Assembly (NCBI GenBank): GCA_963791225.1
Contig: CAWBRV010000008.1
Location: 992,001 to 1,056,000 of the forward strand
Direction of reading: 5' to 3'
Length of the DNA: 64,000 nucleotides
From: PALSA-612 sp963791225
GTDB lineage: Bacteria > Actinomycetota > Thermoleophilia > Gaiellales > Gaiellaceae
A program made the translations under genes and the position numbers. The first letter of the stretch is position 1. Each line of letters starts with the position of its first letter. Shown here one piece after another: positions 58,225 through 64,000 of the stretch. The notes beneath the pieces are model-generated. The model was not told where the DNA came from and searched no databases. It saw only the letters and a program-made list of their open reading frames with translations.

Positions 58225-61200
58225 GCGAGCAGCGCCCGCACCCGGGCCGCCGAGACGATGTTGCCCTTGCGCTCGTAGAGGGCGAGCGCCTCCTCGAGCG
58301 CGGCGGTCGACTCGGGCACGCGGCCGGCGAGCCGGTGCACCTCGCCGAGATCCTCGAGGGCATGGGCATGGTCGTCGACATAGTCGGTACCGGCCGCGAG
58401 CTCGACGGCTTCCCGGCCGAGGCGGACGGCCTCGTCGTACTCACCGCGCCGGGCGAGAAGCTTCGCCTGCACGCGGCGCCAGGCGATCTGCGGATCGAGG
58501 TCTTTGTCCATCGCCCAGCGGGTCGTGATCTCGATCATCTCCGCCGCCTCCTCGTCCCGGTCGAGCGCACAGAGCACGTCGGCGAGGATGGCCGCGACCG
58601 TGACGAGGTGGCCCCGGTCGCCCATGTCTTGGAGCGTCTGCACAGCCGTTCGGAGAGGTTGCTCGGCGGCGTCCGGCCGGCCGCCGAGATGCTCGATCCG
58701 CCCGGACTCGAACATCACGCCTGCGGCCGCCACCGCGAGACCGAGGTCCTTCGTCAGCGCGACGGCGGCGGCGATCAGCTCCCGCGCGGCGTCGAACCGT
58801 CCTCGCATCGCCTCGAGATACGCGCTGCAGCGAAACACGGAGATCTCGAGCCTGCGCTCTCCTCCGACGGTGTCGCCGATCCGTCCGATTCGCTTCAGGG
58901 CCGCATCGACCGGGGTGGGACCGAGCGACGTAGCAAGGGCTATGTAGTGGAGGCTCTGGATCTCCTGCACGCGGTCGCCGGCGTTCCGTGCGTGCCGAGC
59001 AGCTCGCTCGAGGTCCCCGAGCGCACCGGTCGCATCGCCCCGCCAGAAGCGGAGTTGACCGGCGAGCCCCAGCGCGCGGCCGAGCCCGGCCTCGTCTCCG
59101 AGCTCCTCGAAGACCGTGATCACGCCGGCCACCTCGCTCCTGATGCTCTCGTGGCTCTCGAAGGTCGCTCTGAACGTCCGGAGGTAGATCAGTCCGACGG
59201 CGCCGTAGGCGGCCGTTCTTCGATCGCCTGCGGCCTGCCCCAGCTCCACCGCCTCGGAGAAGGCTGCCTCTGCAAGGTCCCACTCGCCGCCCTCGTGCAA
59301 CGCCCTCCCGAGCGTGGGGAGGAGGACGAGACGGCGCGGATCGTCAGTCGGATAGAGGGCCACGGCGCGGCCGAGCAAAGTGCCCGCCGCCCGCACGTCT
59401 CCTCTCGCTACGGCCCTCGTTCCCGCGGCGGCAAGTCGCTCCGCCGCCCGCACTGCGAGCTCCTGCGCCTCGTCCGCAGTTCCGAGCTCGACGCGGTAGC
59501 GATACGCCTGCTCGAGGTGGTAGCCGACGACCTCGTCCAGCTCGACGAGGTCGGCGTACTCGTCGAGCCAGGCGGCGAATCGCTCGTGCAGTTCGGCCCG
59601 GCTGGCCTTCGGGAGCGCGTCGTAGGCCGCGTCGCGGATCAGCAGATGCCGGAAGCGGAACGCGTCCTCTCCCGGGAACTGTGACCGGTCCGGGCGGAGC
59701 AGCTCCCGCCGGACGAGGGCGGTCAGTGGTGTCATCAGCTGCTCGTCGGTCGGCGAGAGGGCCTGCACGGCACCGCGGTGGAACACGCGACCCTCGACCG
59801 ACCCTCGCTCCAGGACGTTTCGCTCGGTGGGGTCGAGCTGGTCGAGGCGCGCCGCGAGCAGCGCCTGGATCGTGGGCGGGACGGTGACGGCGCCGCCCGG
59901 GGACTCGCGGACGAGCGCGACCATCTCCTCGACGAAGAGCGGGTTCCCCTCGGCCGCGTCCAGGATGCGCGCGTGCAGCGTCTCGTCCACCACCCCGCCG
60001 TCGAGCAGGTTCGCGACCAGCGCGCCCGCTTCGCCGGCGCCGAGCGGCTCGAGCAGGACGGTCGTCGCGTTCAGCTTGCCGCCGCCCCAGTTCGGCCGGC
60101 GGTCGAGCAGCTCCGGACGGGCCATGCAGAGCAGCAGGATCGGGGCGTCCCGGCTCAGGTCGGCGACGTGGTCGACGAGGTTGAGGAAGGCCTCCTCGCC
60201 CCAGTGGATGTCGTCGAAGACGACGACGAGCGGTGTCGTCGCGGCGACCGCCTCCAGGAGCCCGCGCATCGCCCAGGCGATCTCCTCGACCGACGCGACG
60301 AGCGTCTCGTCGCCAAGGACGGCATGGATCGCCCTCGCGGCGAAGGAGTCGAGCCCGAGCTCCGCGAGGCGCGGCTCCGTGTCGGCGCCGAGAAGCTGCT
60401 TGACGACCTCGACCACCGGCCAGTACGTGATGCCCTCGCCGTACGGGAGGCAGGTTCCTCGCACGACCGGTGCCTCGTCGAGGCCGGAAAGGAACTCGTG
60501 GACGACGCGCGACTTCCCGACGCCCGCGGCGCCGAGCACCGTGAACAGCTGGCAGGAGCTGTCCGCGATCGCCTGCGTCAGCGCCGCCCGCAGCCGGTCG
60601 AGCTCCCGCTCCCTCCCGACCATCGCGCCCGCATGGCGCCGCGCCGGGGCCGCCGGGCCGACCGACAGGAGCCGGTAGGCCTCGACCGGCGCCCGCTTCC
60701 CTTTCAGCGCGAGCGGCTCGACCGCCTCCACTGACACGGCGCCGCGGACGAGCGCCACCGTCTCCGAGCCGACGAGGATCTCGCCCGGCGCCGCCGCCTG
60801 CTCGAGCCTGGCGGCGACGTTGACGGCGTCGCCGGTGGCGAGGCGCTCCTCCGTCCCGGTGACGACCTCGCCGGTCGTGATGCCGATCCGGCCCTGGACG
60901 CCGAGCTCGGGGAAGGCATCGCGCATCTCGACCGCTGCCCGGACCGCGCGCAACGCGTCGTCCTCGTGGACGACCGGGACTCCGAACACGGCCATGACCG
61001 CGTCGCCTATGAACTTCTCCACCGTGCCCCCGTGCTGCTCGACGCACGCCTTCATGCGCTCGAAGTAGCGGGCGAGGAGTGCGCGCAGGGCCTCCGGGTC
61101 GAGGTGCTCGCCGAGCTCGGTCGAGCCCGTCACGTCGCAGAAGAGCACCGTCACGATCTTGCGCTGCTCGCGTTCTTGCGATGCCTCGGAGAGCGGCGCA

Positions 61201-61265
61201 GCGCAGTTGAGGCAGAACTTCGCCCGCTCGGGGTTCTCCTCGCCGCAGCGCGCACACACCGGCAT
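58221..61265 (-). CDS. Adenylate-cyclase/AAA ATPase/TPR signalling protein
   Basis: The 1014-residue protein starts with a zinc ribbon (C-A-R-C near residue 4 and C-L-N-C near 18), then a class III cyclase domain with metal aspartates D44 (L-F-C-D-V-T-G-S-T) and D88 (F-I-G-D-A-V-M-A-V-F-G) and T-G-D-A-V-N-V near 144. An AAA_16-type ATPase follows with Walker A G245-A-A-G-V-G-K-S252. The C-terminal 450 residues are helical repeats. Both sites look intact. ATG 61265 is the start; its stop touches the panE-like gene. Confidence 0.88.
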   Translation of the reverse strand: MPVCARCGEENPERAKFCLNCAAPLSEASQEREQRKIVTVLFCDVTGSTELGEHLDPEALRALLARYFERMKACVEQHGGTVEKFIGDAVMAVFGVPVVHEDDALRAVRAAVEMRDAFPELGVQGRIGITTGEVVTGTEERLATGDAVNVAARLEQAAAPGEILVGSETVALVRGAVSVEAVEPLALKGKRAPVEAYRLLSVGPAAPARRHAGAMVGRERELDRLRAALTQAIADSSCQLFTVLGAAGVGKSRVVHEFLSGLDEAPVVRGTCLPYGEGITYWPVVEVVKQLLGADTEPRLAELGLDSFAARAIHAVLGDETLVASVEEIAWAMRGLLEAVAATTPLVVVFDDIHWGEEAFLNLVDHVADLSRDAPILLLCMARPELLDRRPNWGGGKLNATTVLLEPLGAGEAGALVANLLDGGVVDETLHARILDAAEGNPLFVEEMVALVRESPGGAVTVPPTIQALLAARLDQLDPTERNVLERGSVEGRVFHRGAVQALSPTDEQLMTPLTALVRRELLRPDRSQFPGEDAFRFRHLLIRDAAYDALPKASRAELHERFAAWLDEYADLVELDEVVGYHLEQAYRYRVELGTADEAQELAVRAAERLAAAGTRAVARGDVRAAGTLLGRAVALYPTDDPRRLVLLPTLGRALHEGGEWDLAEAAFSEAVELGQAAGDRRTAAYGAVGLIYLRTFRATFESHESIRSEVAGVITVFEELGDEAGLGRALGLAGQLRFWRGDATGALGDLERAARHARNAGDRVQEIQSLHYIALATSLGPTPVDAALKRIGRIGDTVGGERRLEISVFRCSAYLEAMRGRFDAARELIAAAVALTKDLGLAVAAAGVMFESGRIEHLGGRPDAAEQPLRTAVQTLQDMGDRGHLVTVAAILADVLCALDRDEEAAEMIEITTRWAMDKDLDPQIAWRRVQAKLLARRGEYDEAVRLGREAVELAAGTDYVDDHAHALEDLGEVHRLAGRVPESTAALEEALALYERKGNIVSAARVRALLA

Positions 61266-61410
61266 GCCGCGAGTCTATGTCCGTCGGGCGCGGCCTACAG
61301 ATCCCTCGGCCAGGGGATGGACAGACCCGGCCGACGCGGCCAGAATGCCGTCGACAGGATCACTCGGGTAGCGGCCGCCGGGAGCCAACCGGAACGATGG
61401 AGGACACTCG

Positions 61411-61635
61411 ATGGCCAAGATCGCCGCACTGAATCCCTGGCAACTGATCGTCGTCCTGCTCGCACTCGCCTCCGCTGCGGCACTCGCCGTCTGGGGCGTC
61501 GTCTGGGTCGCCTGGACGCTCCGGCCGCTGCTGGTCGCGGCCGCGGCGCTCGCGTCCGTGGGCTGGGCGCTCGTCGCGGTCAGGCGGCACCGCTCGAGGG
61601 AGGACTGGCACGGGGAGGAGTGGATCGGCTCCTGA
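61411..61635 (+). CDS. Small two-helix membrane protein
   Basis: The 74-residue protein has two hydrophobic helices (about 9-34 and 38-57) and a basic, then acidic C-terminal tail (R-R-H-R-S-R-E-D-W-H). ATG 61411 follows GGAGG at 61399-61403. No family is recognised. It is convergent with the frameshifted secreted protein. Confidence 0.55.
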   Translation: MAKIAALNPWQLIVVLLALASAAALAVWGVVWVAWTLRPLLVAAAALASVGWALVAVRRHRSREDWHGEEWIGS

Positions 61636-61663
61636 CCGGCCGGGGCGGCCCGTTGGCTGCGGC

Positions 61664-62969
61664 TCAGCCCCAGAGGTGGTAGACGTGGACCTGCCAGGGC
61701 TGGAAGCGGTCGGTGAACGAGCCGTTCGCGATCCTGATCGAGCGGTGCTCGGCGTAGACCGCCGCGCCGGTGATCGTTCCGGGTAGGCCGCTGATCGTGA
61801 CCCGGCGCGTTCCGGGGCCGCTGTGGGCCGCGATCAGCCAGCGGTCGCCCGTGCGTGTCGTTCGGCGTATCGCTTCCAATCGTCGTAGGGTCGTCGGTTG
61901 CGACGGTCCGGGTCGACCTCGGGTTGGTGAGAGCGGGGGCGAGTGGGCTCTGGGCGCTGATCTCTCCGACCAGGCTGGAGAGCGTGCTGTTCCAGAACGT
62001 CCAGTTCCAGCCGGTGGTCTTGTCGGCGAGGTCCCAGCAGTGAGGGTTGTCGCCGCCGAAGAAGGAGAGCCCGCGGGCGCCGTTGATGATCGCGTCGTAG
62101 ATCATGTACCGCTCCTGCCGGCGGGTGGGGAGCACGTAGTCGCCGGCCCGGTCGTAGCTGCCGCTCGAGCAGACCTGGAGCGTCGTCCAGACCGAGTGAT
62201 TCGGCGTGATCGAGGCGAGCCTGTGCGTCCAGGTGCCGACCTGGTGGAGGTCGGGATTCGCGGCGGTTGCCGTGACCGGGTAGACGTCGACTCCGTGCGT
62301 GTCGGTGACGTCGCTGTACGGGGCAAGGCCCTGCGCCGTTCCGCGGGGCGCCTGGATCGTCACCCAGGGGTGGTTCGGGTCGAGCGACGGCTCGCCGGCG
62401 CACCAGCCCGGGTCGCCTCGCGACGTCACGCGGCAGTACGCGAACCGGAGCCGCGACGGCGGCGGCCCTCCCCAGCCCGGCTCGTCGGCGCCCTTCCACA
62501 TGCCGATGCCGCCGCCGGACGGATCCGAGGTCAGGGCCCCGACGACCTTGCCCAGCATGATGTCGGAGCGTGAGCCCGGCGCGGCGGTGCTGAGGTTGCT
62601 CAGGCTGATCCAGGTGCGCACGCCTCTCGTCAGTGCCGCCTGGTTCCATGCCTCGGTCTGGGCGATCGCATCCGAGGTCCACGGCACGGAGAACGGCCCG
62701 ACCCTGAACATCGTCACGCCCGCCCGAACGACCTCGTCGAGCGCATCGCCGCCGGCGGGCGTCGTGGCGCCGAGGGGCGGCGGGTTCGAGAGCGCGATCG
62801 GAAAGCTCGGCTGCCCGTCCAGGAGAAAGGTCCCGCCGGCGTCGTACGCGGACACGACCGTGGCCGACGACGACCGCGCCTGCGTCTGCCCGACCAGCAC
62901 CCCGGCCACGACGAACCCCACTGCGAGCACCAGACCCGACCGTGCACCAAGCCGTCCCCGTCCCAGCAC
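61664..62969 (-). pseudogene. Frameshifted secreted protein, possible glycosidase
   Basis: The N-terminus has a signal peptide (G-L-V-L-A-V-G-F-V-V-A-G). The body has F-L-L-D-G-Q-P-S-F-P-I near residue 47, G-M-W-K-G-A-D-E-P-G-W near 155 with an E that could be catalytic, and G-V-D-V-Y-P-V near 223, as in TIM-barrel glycosidase-like proteins. Near 61845-61885 the frame moves +1; the true C-terminus ends F-Q-P-W-Q-V-H-V-Y-H-L-W-G at 61664. GTG 62969 is chosen since AGGAGG is ten bases upstream; the TTG at 62978 is too close to it. Confidence 0.6.
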
Positions 62970-63013
62970 TCCCGCCAAGCCTCCTACGAGTAGGAGGGCG
63001 CGGATTCGCCCTC

Positions 63014-63038
63014 TACACGGTCAGACGACGGCCGTGTA
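63014..63038. terminator. Inverted repeat TACACGG / CCGTGTA between two minus-strand genes
   Basis: Perfect 7-base arms at 63014-63020 and 63032-63038 have an 11-base spacer, in the 132-base gap between the kinase gene stop and the secreted protein start. It may be a weak terminator of the kinase gene or an operator of the secreted protein gene. Confidence 0.35.
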
Positions 63039-63110
63039 AACAGGAGCGCCGAAATCGATGAAGCAACTGTTGCCCGCGGGTTACGACGTCGTATCGACGG
63101 ACGCGTCCCG

Positions 63111-63992
63111 TCAGGCGGCCAGGAGCAGCCTCGCACAGTCGATGTGACCGCCGTGGACGCCGCCGGTGTCGATTCCCCACGCCACTGCGCGCGCGATCCC
63201 CCAGCAGCGGACGCGCTCGCGGTCGAGCCCGAGCTCGCTCGAGAGCAGGTCGAGTCGGCGGCGCATCCTGCGGTGCGGGTGCGGGTCCGTGAGGATCGAC
63301 GCGCGTCGGTCGCGCAGCAGCCATGCAGTGTCGAACGCGCGCTCGCCGACGAGGGGCTTCGGGTCGATCGCCAGCCAGGGCTCGCGCGTTGCCCGCAGGA
63401 TGTTGCCGCCGTGGAGGTCCCGGTGGCAGACGACGGCCCCCTCCTGCCCCGGCCCCAGCTCCCGGTAGGCAGCGACCGCGGCGTCGAGGAGCGGGCGCTC
63501 GAACGGCCGGCCGAGAGCCTTCCAGCGCGCGGGGAGCTCCCTCGCCCGGCGTGCCGCCTCGTGCTCCAGTCGGCCGAACGGGTGATGCCTCGGCGGAGGA
63601 CGCCAGATGCTCGCAAGGACACGAGCCGCCGCGATGTTCGCCTCGTCCTCGTCCGCCACGTCCGAGAGCTGGCTGCCGGGATCGCAACGCTCGACCAGCA
63701 GCGCGTACAACTCGTCGTCGAGCTCGAGCAGACGCACCGCCCCGTTCCCCCGCCAGAGCCCGAGCGCGATTGCCTCGTGCTCGCTCTCGTAGTCAGGGAA
63801 GTTGACCTTGAGGACGGCGGGTGACCCGTCGGCACGCTCGACCCTGAGCGCGAGCCCGACCTTGCCGCCGTTGTACGGCTCCCCGAGGCGCAGATCCCAG
63901 GCATCGGCGCACGCCCGGACGATCTCCGGGAGGCGCCCGAGCCATTCGCGCCCGCCGGGCACCGTCCGCCACCACTCGAGCGCCGGCGGCAC
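63111..63992 (-). CDS. Aminoglycoside phosphotransferase-like kinase (APH(6)/streptomycin 6-kinase type)
   Basis: The 293-residue protein has the kinase catalytic loop H190-R-D192-L-H-G-G-N-I-L and the metal-binding segment L-A-I-D-P-K-P-L-V-G near residue 207, close to hydroxyurea/streptomycin 6-phosphotransferases. The N-lobe lysine is in A-V-L-K-V-N-F near 60. The start is GTG 63992, eight bases from the window edge, so an earlier start outside the window is possible. Resistance is not proved; such kinases often act on other small molecules. Confidence 0.83.
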   Translation of the reverse strand: MPPALEWWRTVPGGREWLGRLPEIVRACADAWDLRLGEPYNGGKVGLALRVERADGSPAVLKVNFPDYESEHEAIALGLWRGNGAVRLLELDDELYALLVERCDPGSQLSDVADEDEANIAAARVLASIWRPPPRHHPFGRLEHEAARRARELPARWKALGRPFERPLLDAAVAAYRELGPGQEGAVVCHRDLHGGNILRATREPWLAIDPKPLVGERAFDTAWLLRDRRASILTDPHPHRRMRRRLDLLSSELGLDRERVRCWGIARAVAWGIDTGGVHGGHIDCARLLLAA

Positions 63993-64000
63993 GCGCAGAG

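Noticed and set aside
63063..63073. GCAACTGTTGC palindrome as a third copy of the shared element
   Set aside because: It shares only the outer GCAAC/GTTGC arms and lacks the inner CAC/GTG; an 11-nt match of this kind is expected by chance.
63111..63992. Call of a streptomycin resistance gene
   Set aside because: The kinase motifs are clear, but there is no mobile element and such kinases often have other substrates, so a resistance claim is not supported.
1..64000. tRNA, rRNA, CRISPR arrays, insertion sequences
   Set aside because: I scanned the gaps by eye and saw no tRNA-like cloverleaf, direct-repeat array, or transposase. All gaps are shorter than 300 bases.

Overview
The window is about 70% GC, dense in genes, rich in GTG and TTG starts, and full of 1- to 8-base stop/start overlaps. 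An F420-type luciferase-like oxidoreductase, an ECF sigma/anti-sigma pair, a non-lipoprotein PotD, and a complete squalene-hopene gene set together suggest an actinobacterium, most likely of the Thermoleophilia (Gaiellales/Solirubrobacterales) type. This placement is inferred from gene content only. I saw no rRNA, tRNA, CRISPR array, transposase or prophage.

Layout. 0-4 kb: a membrane protein, an F420-type oxidoreductase and a secreted beta-propeller protein. 4-16 kb: a polyamine/amine uptake and catabolism island (PotADBC-type ABC transporter, aldehyde dehydrogenase, saccharopine-dehydrogenase-like enzyme divergent from an Lrp regulator, APC permease, UspA, class III aminotransferase, FAD-dependent amine oxidase). 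16-21 kb: household genes (plsY, Fe/Mn superoxide dismutase, ECF sigma and anti-sigma, thyX, DUF72). 21-25 kb: an orphan C-terminal piece of an ABC ATPase, a dialkylglycine-decarboxylase-like enzyme, an SRPBCC protein and an M20 peptidase. 25-29 kb: methyltransferase/epimerase pair and a CopC-CopD operon. 31-38.6 kb (minus strand): a hopanoid operon hpnC-hpnD-hpnE-shc-hpnH-hpnG-ispH-yjbQ with stop/start overlaps at nearly every junction. 38.6-43.3 kb: zinc alcohol dehydrogenase, two frameshifted genes and an Ig-like secreted protein. 43.5-49.9 kb: an aa3-type cytochrome oxidase operon with assembly factors (CtaG, Sco) and two cupredoxins. 49.9-52.2 kb: a GGDEF-EAL protein. 52.3-53.5 kb: a three-gene nitrile hydratase/thiocyanate hydrolase-like set. 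53.5-64 kb: an S9 peptidase, membrane proteins, several frameshifted genes, a large cyclase-AAA-TPR regulator and an aminoglycoside-phosphotransferase-like kinase.

How the parts fit. The 4-16 kb island can import an amine, transaminate or oxidise it to an aldehyde and then to an acid such as GABA, under Lrp control. The hopanoid operon makes squalene from farnesyl diphosphate (HpnC/D/E), cyclises it (Shc) and starts side-chain extension (HpnH/G); IspH supplies isoprenoid precursors. The oxidase region couples CtaC/D/E with copper-handling proteins.

Two signals stand out. A 20-nt sequence with a palindromic core (TGCAACACAGTGTTGCA) occurs at 1910-1929 and, on the other strand, at 32191-32210; each copy lies just upstream of a gene start (the propeller protein; ispH) and reads in frame as LQHSVA. 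Second, frameshifts cluster at 40.9-41.7, 56.5-58 and 61.9 kb in otherwise conserved genes, which points either to indel errors in the sequence or to local gene decay.
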